From: an uncultured Sphingomonadaceae bacterium
GTDB lineage: Bacteria; Pseudomonadota; Alphaproteobacteria; Sphingomonadales; Sphingomonadaceae
Length of the DNA stretch: 64,000 bases
Assembly: GCA_947488845.1 (NCBI GenBank)
Contig: CANLBM010000008.1
Span: 62,001-126,000 of the forward strand
Direction: 5' to 3'
Both the position numbers and the translations under genes were made by a program. Every line of letters starts with the position of its first letter. Position 1 is the first letter of the stretch. Under the pieces are notes generated by a model that was not told the DNA's origin, made no database searches, and worked only from the letters and a program-made list of their open reading frames with translations. Positions 56,569 through 64,000 of the stretch are shown here, piece after piece.

Positions 56569-57780
56569 CTAGATCGCTTCGTTTTGTCCTGGCGTGTTGA
56601 CGCCCATTTTCTGCAGATATTTCTTTACGTTACGCGCGGCCTGACGGATGCGCTGCTCGTTTTCGACCATCGCAATACGGACAAAGCCTTCGCCATCTTC
56701 ACCATAGCCAACGCCCGGTGCAACCGCCACGCCGGCCTGGGTGAGCAACTGCTTGGAAAATTCCAGGCTGCCCATTTTGGCAAGCTGCGGCGGCAATGGT
56801 GCCCAGGCGAACATTGAAGCCGCCGGTGGCGGAATTTCCCAGCCAGCCCGGCCAAAGCTTTCGACGAGCACGTCGCGGCGCTTGTGATAGAGTTCGCGGT
56901 TTTGCGCGACACGTTCCTGCGGCCCGTTGAGCGCTGCACAGGCCGCTGCCTGGATCGGTGTAAATCCGCCATAATCGATATAGCTTTTCACCCGGGTCAA
57001 TGCGCTGATGAGAGTCTTGTTGCCAACGGCAAAGCCGACTCGCCAACCCGCCATGGAATAGGTCTTGCTGAGCGAGGTAAATTCCACAGCAACATCTTTT
57101 GCGCCCGGAACCTGCAATATTGAAGGCGTCGGGTTGCCGTCATAATAGAGCTCGGAATAGGCGAGATCCGACAGAAGCCAGACCTTGTTCTCCTTCGCCC
57201 AGGCGACCAGCCGTTCGTAGAAAGCGAGATCGACGACTTCCGCCGTCGGATTGGACGGATAGTTGACCACCAGCAATGTCGGACGCGGCACGGTGAATGC
57301 CATGGCCCGCTCGAGAGATTCCCAATAATGTTCGTCCGGCGTGGTCGGCACGCTGCGGATCGTCGCACCGGCGATGATGAAACCGAAGGTATGGATCGGG
57401 TAGCTGGGATTGGGTGCCAGGATACAATCGCCCGGCGCCGTGATCGCGGTGGCCAGACTGGCCAGACCTTCTTTCGACCCCAGCGTGACGACGACTTCTG
57501 TCTCGGGATCCACATCGACGCCAAAGCGACGGCTATAATAATTGGCTTGTGCCTTGCGCAGACCGGGGATGCCCTTGGATGCCGAATAGCCGTGCGCATC
57601 GGGTTTCTGCGCCACTTCGCACAGCTTGTCGATGACGTGCTGCGGCGGCGGCAGATCGGGGTTGCCCATGCCGAGATCAATAATGTCTTCTCCGGCCGCT
57701 CGCGCCGCTGCCCGCATGTTATTGACTTCAGCAATCACATAGGGTGGCAGGCGTTTGATACGGTAGAACTCTTCGGACAT
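56569..57780 (-). CDS. alaC: Alanine/LL-diaminopimelate-type aminotransferase (AlaC-like)
   Basis: 403 residues, class I PLP aminotransferase. N-terminal FYRIKRLPPYVIAEVNNMRA, NYPSNPTAEVVDL, the PLP Lys in FTSLSKTYSMAGWRVGFAVG and C-terminal GEGFVRIAMVENEQRIRQAA. These match AlaC (glutamate-pyruvate transaminase) better than aspartate transaminase. Makes alanine from pyruvate. Start at ATG 57780. Confidence 0.88.
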   Translation of the reverse strand: MSEEFYRIKRLPPYVIAEVNNMRAAARAAGEDIIDLGMGNPDLPPPQHVIDKLCEVAQKPDAHGYSASKGIPGLRKAQANYYSRRFGVDVDPETEVVVTLGSKEGLASLATAITAPGDCILAPNPSYPIHTFGFIIAGATIRSVPTTPDEHYWESLERAMAFTVPRPTLLVVNYPSNPTAEVVDLAFYERLVAWAKENKVWLLSDLAYSELYYDGNPTPSILQVPGAKDVAVEFTSLSKTYSMAGWRVGFAVGNKTLISALTRVKSYIDYGGFTPIQAAACAALNGPQERVAQNRELYHKRRDVLVESFGRAGWEIPPPAASMFAWAPLPPQLAKMGSLEFSKQLLTQAGVAVAPGVGYGEDGEGFVRIAMVENEQRIRQAARNVKKYLQKMGVNTPGQNEAI

Positions 57781-57948
57781 TATAAATCGTTTCTTGCGTT
57801 AAGTTATAGGGAACCGCCGCTTTGCGTAATTTTGATACAAATGTCGAGGAATTGAAGTCCATCGCAGCATTTTGTGTCCGGTCGGGGACGTGTGGCCCAC
57901 GGCGGAGCGAGCGTTCGCGCCGCCAACCGGGCTCCGCACATCTGGCAT

Positions 57949-59583
57949 TCAGCTCTGGATGCGATTGGTCCCCCGCAAGACAGTCTGGCTTTTGCTACCC
58001 GTCAATGCAATCGACTTGGCCCGGATCGTATCCAGGAAATGCCATGTCGAAACCGCTTTCTCGGGCGTGAGCGTGACCGTCATATAGCCGCGGTGAGCGG
58101 TGTCGGTCCATTGCAGCTGGGAATTGGTTTCCGTCAGCGCTTTGGCGGCAACGTCGGGATCCGCACCAGTCAGATAGGATTCGATGCCTGGAGAAGTCAC
58201 GCTATGCCCGCCAAATTCCACACCGGCGGCGCCGTCATCCGTGGCCAGGTCAAACGCCCAGGCGTTGTGGCTGTCTCCCGACAACACGATCAGATCCGCG
58301 TCGGCCTGCTGGGCGATCGAGAGCGCCCGCTCGCGCGCCTGGGGATAACCGTCCCAGCTGTCAAAGTTGATCGGCAGGCCAATTCTGGCCGCCATCGCTC
58401 CAACCGCGAGCCGCTGTTTGGCAAAGGCGGGCGCATCGTCGGCGACCCAGTTGATTGCTTCCTGCGGCAGTTTCAGTTCGCCCATCACACATTGCTGCGA
58501 CCAGACCTGCCATTTTGTGCCGGAGGCTTTGGATTCCTGCATGGCAGACGCCAGCCAGGATTGCTGCTCGCTGCCGATCATTTCGCGCGCCGAATCCTGC
58601 CAGACATCGTCGCGGAATGCCTCCAGCGCCTTCTGGATATCCTGCTGCCCTTTCAGCGCCGCGACCAGATCGACCGGTTCGTTGCGACCGCCAATCCGGC
58701 TCTCGGTCAGAAAAATCGTCGCCAGATCGCCGATCTGATATTCGCTCCAGCGCGGGCTGCCATATTCCATGTCGCTGACCGGCATCCATTCCCGGTAAAC
58801 GCGTTCGGCGACGCGCTTGCGCGCTTCCCAGTCGCCCTCGCTGCTGTCATGGTTTTCCGCGCCATCGATATAGGCATCATTGGCAAATTCATGATCATCC
58901 CACATCGCGATCATCGGCAGGACCTGATGGATGCGCTGAAGGTCGGGATCACTGCGATAGGCGGCGTAGCGCAGACGATAGTCGGCCAGCTGGACCATTT
59001 CGTGCGACGGCTGGATCATCCGCCCCGCCAGCATCTGTTCCTTCGACGGATAAGTTCCCACCGGATATTCATAAAGATAGTCGCCGGTATGGACCATCAA
59101 ATCGAGTTCCCGATTCTGGGCCGCATGGGCATAGGCGTTGAAATAGCCGAAGGGCAGATTGGAACAACCGACCACACCGACGGTGAATTTCTCGGTCGGC
59201 CCTTCCGGAAGGGTCCGGGTACGACCGACCGCGGATTTTGACCCGTCGGATGCAATGAACCGGTAGAAATACCAGTGGTTCGGATCAAGGCCCCGCACCG
59301 TGATTTTCGCGATATGGTCGCGATCGGCCAACGCCTCGACCTCTCCTGCGATGACGGTACCGGAGAAATCGGGGTTGCCGGAGATTTCAGCCGTGAGTTT
59401 GACATTCCCGCTTCCGACGTAGCGCGTCCACAGCAGCACCGACTCCTGCGAAGGCTCTCCGCTCGCAATCCCGTGGGTAAAGCCCTTTGCGCCAATCAGC
59501 GCCGCCGAAGCCGGCATGCCAAGCGCACCCAGCCCGAATGTTCCCAGCGCCATCAATTGCCGACGATCAATATTCATGGTCAT
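57949..59583 (-). CDS. phoD: PhoD-family alkaline phosphatase/phosphodiesterase, Tat-exported
   Basis: 544 residues. The N-terminus DRRQLMALGTFGLGALGMPA has a twin-arginine motif and hydrophobic stretch, so export is folded via Tat. An N-terminal Ig-like domain (about 40-135) precedes the metallophosphatase domain with GVVGCSNLPFG, DLMVHTGDYLYEY, PMIAMWDDHEFANDAY and LIVLSGDSHNAWAF, the Fe/Ca-binding motifs of PhoD. Releases phosphate from phosphodi- and monoesters. Start at ATG 59583, five bases after the DUF3667 stop; ATG 59577 is possible. Confidence 0.92.
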   Translation of the reverse strand: MTMNIDRRQLMALGTFGLGALGMPASAALIGAKGFTHGIASGEPSQESVLLWTRYVGSGNVKLTAEISGNPDFSGTVIAGEVEALADRDHIAKITVRGLDPNHWYFYRFIASDGSKSAVGRTRTLPEGPTEKFTVGVVGCSNLPFGYFNAYAHAAQNRELDLMVHTGDYLYEYPVGTYPSKEQMLAGRMIQPSHEMVQLADYRLRYAAYRSDPDLQRIHQVLPMIAMWDDHEFANDAYIDGAENHDSSEGDWEARKRVAERVYREWMPVSDMEYGSPRWSEYQIGDLATIFLTESRIGGRNEPVDLVAALKGQQDIQKALEAFRDDVWQDSAREMIGSEQQSWLASAMQESKASGTKWQVWSQQCVMGELKLPQEAINWVADDAPAFAKQRLAVGAMAARIGLPINFDSWDGYPQARERALSIAQQADADLIVLSGDSHNAWAFDLATDDGAAGVEFGGHSVTSPGIESYLTGADPDVAAKALTETNSQLQWTDTAHRGYMTVTLTPEKAVSTWHFLDTIRAKSIALTGSKSQTVLRGTNRIQS

Positions 59584-59587
59584 GATT

Positions 59588-60733
59588 TTATCCCAAAACA
59601 CCTAGAGCGAGCAAAATAGCGAAGAACAAAGTCAGGCTGATGACGGTGAACACCAGCAGGAACGAAACCCGTACCAAGGCTTCGGTTCGGGACATTTGAT
59701 AGGCGTGTCGCAACTGCCGGTACATATGGAATGGCGGATAAAAGATCAGCAGAACGGACCAGACGGCACCGGGGACGCCCATGGCGGCGAGAATCGCGCA
59801 AGAAATGAAGAGCAACGACATGAAGCTGATCGAATAGGTGGTGAACACTGCATGATCATAGAAATGGTAGCCGCGCCGGCCCATGATCGTCAGCCAGACA
59901 AACGGCAGGGAAATGGGAATTAGCAGCCACGCAAATTTATAACCATTGGCCTTCAGCTTGTAGAGCAGCAGTTCCGGATTGGCGGTGACCTTCTTGAACG
60001 CGGCAGCAGGCCATTTGTCAGCATCGGGGGAACCGGTGCTTATACTGCTGTCGGACGTCAGCGCCTTGCCAGCCTGAATATCGTCCAGCCCGTCCTGGAT
60101 CTTCGACAGATCATCGTCCTCGAGGCGAACGTCCGGATACGGCACTTTCTCGCCAACCATTGTCGCGACTAGATTGCGTCTTTTTTTAAGATCCAGAATA
60201 TCCTGTTCCAGCGCATCCTTTTTTACGCCTTCGGCCAGATCCATTTGCGCGGACGTGGTCTTGATCTGACCATCCAGCTGCCCGGCCTGTTTCTCCAAGC
60301 CGGCGCTCCATTCGCCATCGGTTACGGTATCGTCACCTCCGGTAAAAGGATCGCCAAGAAAGGAAAACACCGCGAACATCATAAACACGGAAAACAGGAA
60401 CAGCGCCATCGGGGAAATGAATTTCGCGCGTTCCCCGTGCACATAGCGTCGGGTCAGATCACCCGGTTTCCATGCCAATAACGGCAAGGTCCGCCAGAAC
60501 TTGCCTTCAAAATGCAATACGCCGTGTAATATGTCGTGCCAGAACGCACCGATTGACCGGTGAACATGCAGCGGCTGTCCGCAATTGCCGCAAAAGCTGC
60601 TCGTCACAACAGCACCGCAGTTGAGGCAATTTCCACCATCACCACCCGTGGATCCCGCGGCCTCACCGTCCAATGCTTTGGCTATCAGGCCGCCTTCCAC
60701 GGCAGTTCCCATTGCTTCCAGATCCTCCGACAT
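59588..60733 (-). CDS. DUF3667 membrane protein with zinc ribbon
   Basis: 381 residues. A zinc-ribbon motif with Cys36, Cys39, Cys48 and Cys51 (NCLNCGAV, SFCGNCGQPL) is followed by HRSIGAFWHDILHGVLHFEG and RTLPLLAWKPGDLTRRYVHG, then one membrane helix. A charged cytoplasmic or periplasmic insert of 120 residues follows, with a coiled coil (AEGVKKDALEQDILDLKKRR), and three C-terminal helices. Matches DUF3667; function unknown. PhoD is encoded next on the same strand. Confidence 0.85.
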   Translation of the reverse strand: MSEDLEAMGTAVEGGLIAKALDGEAAGSTGGDGGNCLNCGAVVTSSFCGNCGQPLHVHRSIGAFWHDILHGVLHFEGKFWRTLPLLAWKPGDLTRRYVHGERAKFISPMALFLFSVFMMFAVFSFLGDPFTGGDDTVTDGEWSAGLEKQAGQLDGQIKTTSAQMDLAEGVKKDALEQDILDLKKRRNLVATMVGEKVPYPDVRLEDDDLSKIQDGLDDIQAGKALTSDSSISTGSPDADKWPAAAFKKVTANPELLLYKLKANGYKFAWLLIPISLPFVWLTIMGRRGYHFYDHAVFTTYSISFMSLLFISCAILAAMGVPGAVWSVLLIFYPPFHMYRQLRHAYQMSRTEALVRVSFLLVFTVISLTLFFAILLALGVLG

Positions 60734-60748
60734 AGGAAGCAGTTTGGC

Positions 60749-60925
60749 CTATTCGATTGATAAGGCAAGCAGCTTTTTGCTCTCCGCTCGCTGTTGTCGG
60801 GGGTCGAAGAAATAGGTTTCGTCGGCCATGATCAGTTTAAAGACCGGGATCGTCCCCGAAGCTTCTGTTCGTGCCTGGCCCATTTTCGGAGCGATGCCGA
60901 ACGGACGGATTCTTGCGATCGTCAA
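60749..60925 (-). CDS. Possible 58-residue protein upstream of the DUF3667 gene
   Basis: Open frame from TTG 60925 (MTIARIRPFGIAPKMGQART), with ATG 60883 as a shorter start, ending LIMADETYFFDPRQQRAESK and KLLALSIE. It ends 15 bases before the DUF3667 start on the same strand. The segment DETYFFDPRQQ looks protein-like, but there is no clear Shine-Dalgarno and no family is recognised. Confidence 0.35.
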   Translation of the reverse strand: MTIARIRPFGIAPKMGQARTEASGTIPVFKLIMADETYFFDPRQQRAESKKLLALSIE

Positions 60926-60981
60926 AAAAATATGTGCAATTACCTAGGCCATTGACGCAATAAATCTATATTGGACTTATC

Positions 60982-61446
60982 ATGTCAAACTCAAACGCAC
61001 TTTTGGTGGCTTTGCGCCAGATTAACCGCGCGATCGATTTGCAGTCGAAGAAGCTCGAGAGAGAAACCGGACAGACGACACCACAGCTTCTACTCTTGAA
61101 GGCATTGGAAAAGGACGGTCGGGCAAAACCGTCGGTCATCGCGAAATCGGTGCATTTGTCTCATGCAACGGTGACGTCGATTGTCGATCGACTGGAAAAA
61201 TCCGCAATGGTCACGCGCGAGAAAAGTGAGGATGACCGGCGTTCGGTGGAGATAGTTTTGACCGAGAAAGGTCGAGACTGTATCGAAAATGCCCCGGAAT
61301 TGCTGCAGGAAGACTTTTTGCTTTCTTTGTCACAACTCGAATCATGGGAACAGAATTTGCTGATCTCGTCGGTTCAGCGCATCGCTGTGATGATGGATGC
61401 AAACAAGCTCGAATCCGCTCCCATTCTTGAGGTGGGCGAAATCTAG
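60982..61446 (+). CDS. MarR-family transcriptional regulator
   Basis: 154 residues with the winged helix of MarR: TPQLLLLKALEKDGRAKPSV, IAKSVHLSHATVTSIVDRLE (recognition helix) and the wing MVTREKSEDDRRSVEIVLTE. Ligand unknown. It faces proB and overlaps its stop codon by three bases. The upstream region 60926-60981 is AT-rich and is its likely promoter. Confidence 0.9.
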   Translation: MSNSNALLVALRQINRAIDLQSKKLERETGQTTPQLLLLKALEKDGRAKPSVIAKSVHLSHATVTSIVDRLEKSAMVTREKSEDDRRSVEIVLTEKGRDCIENAPELLQEDFLLSLSQLESWEQNLLISSVQRIAVMMDANKLESAPILEVGEI

Positions 61447-62609
61447 CTTTGGGGCGCGACTTCGGTCATAACCTCGTCCGCCGGCAAATCCCACGTCAGG
61501 TGGCGGTCGTCCAATACGACCATATTCTTGTCGGTAATCAGCGTGCCGAGGGTTTTGTAGCCCAATAGCTGCAACGCCGTCATCGTCGGATTCCGGGCCA
61601 GGGCCATGGTTTCATCCGACGAAAAATTGGTCAGACCTCGCGCCAGCTCGTTGCCGGATGCATTGTATATATGGATGACATCGCCTTTGACATATGGCCC
61701 TTGAATCGAGAGCACATCTTCCCGGCCAATATTCCGTCGGCCTGATTTGAACGCTTCGGCGGTCTCCTCGGTTACCACAATGCTTCCCGCCATTTGCAGA
61801 CGATCTGATAGCCAGTTGGCCCAGGCAGACTCAGGACGTTCATTGGCGAGAATTCTTGTATGACGTCTTTCGTCATTCAACACGGACGTTACCGGATGCT
61901 CATATTCTCCATGCGCAATCCGCGTGTCGCAACCGGAATTCTGCGCCATGTGAGCCGCTTGTATCTTGGTCAGCATCCCGCCGCTACCCAGACTGCTCAC
62001 CCCCTCGGTCACCGCCAGATAAGGCGAGACATCGGTTACTTCCTCGACCAGCTTAGCGCCGGGTTCCGACGGGTCTTTGTCATATAGACCATCAACCTGT
62101 GTCAGGATGATCAATTCGTCCGCCTGCAGCATTTGCGCGATTTTCGCAGACAGCCGATCATTATCGCCCACCCGGATTTCTTCGGTCGTGATCGTGTCAT
62201 TTTCGTTGATGATCGGCATGATATTGGCGTCGAGCAGCCGGTCGACCGTATTCTTGGTATTCAGAAACCGTTTACGGTCTTCCAGATCGCGCAAGGTCAC
62301 CAGCACCTGTGCTATTTCAAAACTATATTCGTGAGCAACCTGCTTATAGGCATTGAGCAAGAGCGGCATACCGCACGCCGCTGCGGCCTGCTTGTCCCGC
62401 AGACCGGCCGTCTCCGGCCGCTCGCCGATCATATTCATACCAAGCGCGACGGAGCCGGACGAGCATAATATGACTTTCGCTCCGCCTTCTCGCAACCGGG
62501 CGATGTCCTCCAGCAGATTATGCATGAAAGCCCAGCGCGGAGTGAGCCGTTCTTCGTTGGCAAGCAGGCTTGAGCCGACTTTTACAACGATCGTTTTACC
62601 TTGTACCAT
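61443..62609 (-). CDS. proB: Glutamate 5-kinase
   Basis: First step of proline synthesis: ATP-dependent phosphorylation of the glutamate gamma-carboxylate. 388 residues: amino-acid kinase domain (KTIVVKVGSSLLANEERLTP, CSSGSVALGMNMI, PIINENDTITTEEIRVGDND, SLGSGGMLTKIQAAHMAQNS) and a C-terminal PUA domain from about 290. ATG 62609. Diverges from proC. The Shine-Dalgarno is weak. Confidence 0.95.
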   Translation of the reverse strand: MVQGKTIVVKVGSSLLANEERLTPRWAFMHNLLEDIARLREGGAKVILCSSGSVALGMNMIGERPETAGLRDKQAAAACGMPLLLNAYKQVAHEYSFEIAQVLVTLRDLEDRKRFLNTKNTVDRLLDANIMPIINENDTITTEEIRVGDNDRLSAKIAQMLQADELIILTQVDGLYDKDPSEPGAKLVEEVTDVSPYLAVTEGVSSLGSGGMLTKIQAAHMAQNSGCDTRIAHGEYEHPVTSVLNDERRHTRILANERPESAWANWLSDRLQMAGSIVVTEETAEAFKSGRRNIGREDVLSIQGPYVKGDVIHIYNASGNELARGLTNFSSDETMALARNPTMTALQLLGYKTLGTLITDKNMVVLDDRHLTWDLPADEVMTEVAPQS

Positions 62610-62635
62610 GTGACTTGATGCCCTTATTACTCATC

Positions 62636-62662
62636 GGTGGAGGTAGGGATTGAACCTATCCA
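62636..62662 (-). other. tRNA- or tmRNA-like 3' end fragment
   Basis: On the minus strand the sequence GATAGGTTCAATCCCTACCT followed by CCACCG looks like a T arm (loop TTCAATC, four-pair stem) and a 3' acceptor strand of a tRNA-Ser or of tmRNA. No matching 5' half or anticodon arm is found upstream, so it is not a functional tRNA. It could be an attachment-site scar. Confidence 0.35.
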
Positions 62663-62794
62663 GTGCAATAATTTAGTGATCAAAACATCTGATTTTGCAT
62701 GAAAGCTATGATAAGCAACCATTTGTTGACACACCTATTTTGAATACTAAGCATGCCACTCCCTCTTCATTAACACTAACATCAAGAGATTAAT

Positions 62795-63577
62795 TTGACA
62801 AAAATATTGCTTCTGGGATGCGGAAACATGGGCGGCGCGCTGCTGAAGGCATGGGCCGCAAACACCGATCATGATTTCACCGTGGCAGACCCGGCCAGGC
62901 CCGATCTGCCGCCGGGTGTATCACAGGTTGGTTCTGTAGAGGAGCTGGGCGAGGAGATTTTTGATTATCTAATCGTCGCGCTAAAACCGCAGCTGATTGA
63001 TGACGTGCTTCCCGCTTATGTGCCCCGGCTAAATCCTTCGGGTGTGATAAGTTCGATAGCAGCCGGCTATTCGGCCGAAAAATTGGCAGCCCATGCACCG
63101 GGACGGTCGGTCATCCGGATCATGCCCAACCTGCCCGCGATGATCGGCAAGGGTGTCAGCGGCCTTTATTCCCATGGCGCTGTCTCCGAAACCGCCGCCA
63201 GCGAGATAGAACGGCTCGCCTTATGTTCGGGCGAAATCGTCTGGGTGGACAGTGAAGACATGCTGGATCGCCTGACAGCGGTGGCCGGAAGCGGCCCGGG
63301 ATATGTTTTCGAGATGCTGCGCGCTTATGTCGAAGCTGCCGAACAACTCGGTTTTAGTGAGACAGACGCCAAAAGTCTGGTTCTGGGGACAGTCCGTGGA
63401 ACTTTGGAACTCGCGCTACAATCCGACCAGTCTCTGGAGAATTTGCGCACAAACGTTACCAGCAAGGGCGGCACCACCGCAGCGGGCCTCGATGCGCTGA
63501 ACGGCAAGGGTGAATATTCCGAATTGATCCGCAACACCCTGCAGGCCGCCTACAAGCGCGCAACCGAACTCAGATAG
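62795..63577 (+). CDS. proC: Pyrroline-5-carboxylate reductase
   Basis: Last step of proline synthesis, NAD(P)H reduction of pyrroline-5-carboxylate. 260 residues with a Rossmann start ILLLGCGNMGGALLKAW, IIRIMPNLPAMIGKGVSG-like segment RIMPNLPAMIGKGVSGLYS, and the dimer/active-site signature NVTSKGGTTAAGLDALNGKG. TTG start at 62795 with AGAGA a few bases upstream; no earlier ATG is in frame. Divergent from proB across a 185-base AT-rich spacer. Confidence 0.95.
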   Translation: MTKILLLGCGNMGGALLKAWAANTDHDFTVADPARPDLPPGVSQVGSVEELGEEIFDYLIVALKPQLIDDVLPAYVPRLNPSGVISSIAAGYSAEKLAAHAPGRSVIRIMPNLPAMIGKGVSGLYSHGAVSETAASEIERLALCSGEIVWVDSEDMLDRLTAVAGSGPGYVFEMLRAYVEAAEQLGFSETDAKSLVLGTVRGTLELALQSDQSLENLRTNVTSKGGTTAAGLDALNGKGEYSELIRNTLQAAYKRATELR

Positions 63578-63650
63578 ATAGTGCATGGACCGATAATTGT
63601 GGTTTCGGGGTTATCCGGCCATTAGTCGATGGCCTGGACAAGCTCCGGGC

Positions 63651-64000
63651 CTAATTCCCTCTGCTGGAACGTTCGTCAAACCACTGGCGCATGATCGACG
63701 CCTGGCAGCCGCTAAAACCATATGTTCCGACAACCGAACAGCTATTGGGTCGTCCTGGCCGTGCTGCCTCGTCATGGGACGCGACCGCCGAACTCCAGCC
63801 CTGTTCACCGACTTCTTCTTCTGCGGTTTCGCGAAGTTCCTTCGGGATACGGTAGCGTTCTGATTCCGGCCTTTGGGCGCAAACGACAATTTCGTCGCCC
63901 TCTGCCTCCGGGCACTTGTCTTCCCCATAGGTTACGAGAACCGAAAAACGTTCGGGCGTATCAACTTCCGTCGACACTTCAGCACTCGCTCCTGCGCACA
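63651..64000 (-). CDS. Exported Cys-containing conserved protein, partial
   Basis: The minus-strand frame is open to the right edge; what is visible begins near the end of a signal peptide (AGASAEVSTEV) and continues VLVTYGEDKCPEAEGDEIVV with CAQRPESERYRIPKELRE. This is a conserved sphingomonad protein of unknown function, probably periplasmic or a lipoprotein. Cysteines at DKCP, VVCA, NSCS and GCQ may pair as two disulfides. The N-terminus is outside the window. Confidence 0.75.
   Translation of the reverse strand, partial: CAGASAEVSTEVDTPERFSVLVTYGEDKCPEAEGDEIVVCAQRPESERYRIPKELRETAEEEVGEQGWSSAVASHDEAARPGRPNSCSVVGTYGFSGCQASIMRQWFDERSSRGN

Noticed and set aside
57874..59241. 455-codon open frame opposite phoD
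   Set aside because: Shadow of phoD; low-complexity Arg/Gly/Asp-rich translation.

Overview
The window is chromosomal DNA from an alphaproteobacterium, most likely of the order Sphingomonadales (Sphingorhabdus, Sphingopyxis or Parasphingorhabdus type). This rests on protein resemblance and gene order: the run pcm-tolC-popZ(DUF2497)-valS, a TIGR02186/TSUP pair, a fused PabB-PabC, a DUF2339 / membrane LuxR / DUF4199 group, an NfrB-type glycosyltransferase with an NfrA C-terminal-like barrel, and the short dispersed palindromic repeats common in sphingomonad chromosomes. Base composition is fairly high in GC and genes are tightly packed on both strands. I saw no phage, transposase, CRISPR array or rRNA operon. 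One tRNA gene (Cys, GCA) is present.

Layout. 1-6640: both glyoxalases (gloB, cut by the left edge, and gloA) on either side of a 7TM diguanylate cyclase, then a SIMPL protein, a TPR protein, an ABHD10-like hydrolase, and a three-gene autoregulatory unit (31-codon membrane peptide, membrane protein, XRE regulator) behind a pair of palindromic operators. 6881-9595: thrS and infC, the latter apparently starting at ATA, closed by a terminator. 9628-15690: msrA, small membrane ORFs, aspartate aminotransferase, O-acetylhomoserine sulfhydrylase with a PhnA-like partner, an FMN-binding stress protein, an MgtC-like protein and a DUF3008 protein. 15717-20188: PRC-barrel protein, topoisomerase IB between two repeats, a hicAB toxin-antitoxin pair and pabBC. 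20260-26335: S9 peptidase, DUF2339, membrane LuxR regulator, DUF4199, VOC protein. 26332-29297: crotonase, kynureninase-like protein, tryptophan dioxygenase, tRNA-Cys.

29550-42052: pcm, tolC, popZ, a second S9 peptidase, a crotonase, valS, a repeat-rich periplasmic protein, a HerA-type ATPase and the TIGR02186/TSUP pair. 42156-46338: an NfrA/NfrB-like surface-polysaccharide locus, two small unknowns and a membrane-anchored LuxR regulator. 46582-50827: MFS transporter, thioesterase, crotonase, a DsbA-fold isomerase and a glutathione S-transferase. 51139-53492: a compact arsenic operon, arsR-arsI-arsC-acr3. 53502-56520: DUF1989 and a YqcI/YcgG (GntA-like) haem protein, coupled by a 4-base overlap and divergent from a GNAT-amidohydrolase fusion. 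56569-64000: alanine-type aminotransferase, PhoD, DUF3667 protein, MarR regulator, divergent proB and proC, and a partial exported protein.

The best candidate for an undescribed system is the DUF1989 / YqcI-YcgG / GNAT-amidohydrolase locus at 53502-56520, whose families point to guanidino- or urea-type nitrogen compounds. Next come the XRE/microprotein unit with twin operators (5917-6732), the hicAB promoter that would yield a leaderless mRNA, and a 29-base promoter block shared by aatA and metY.
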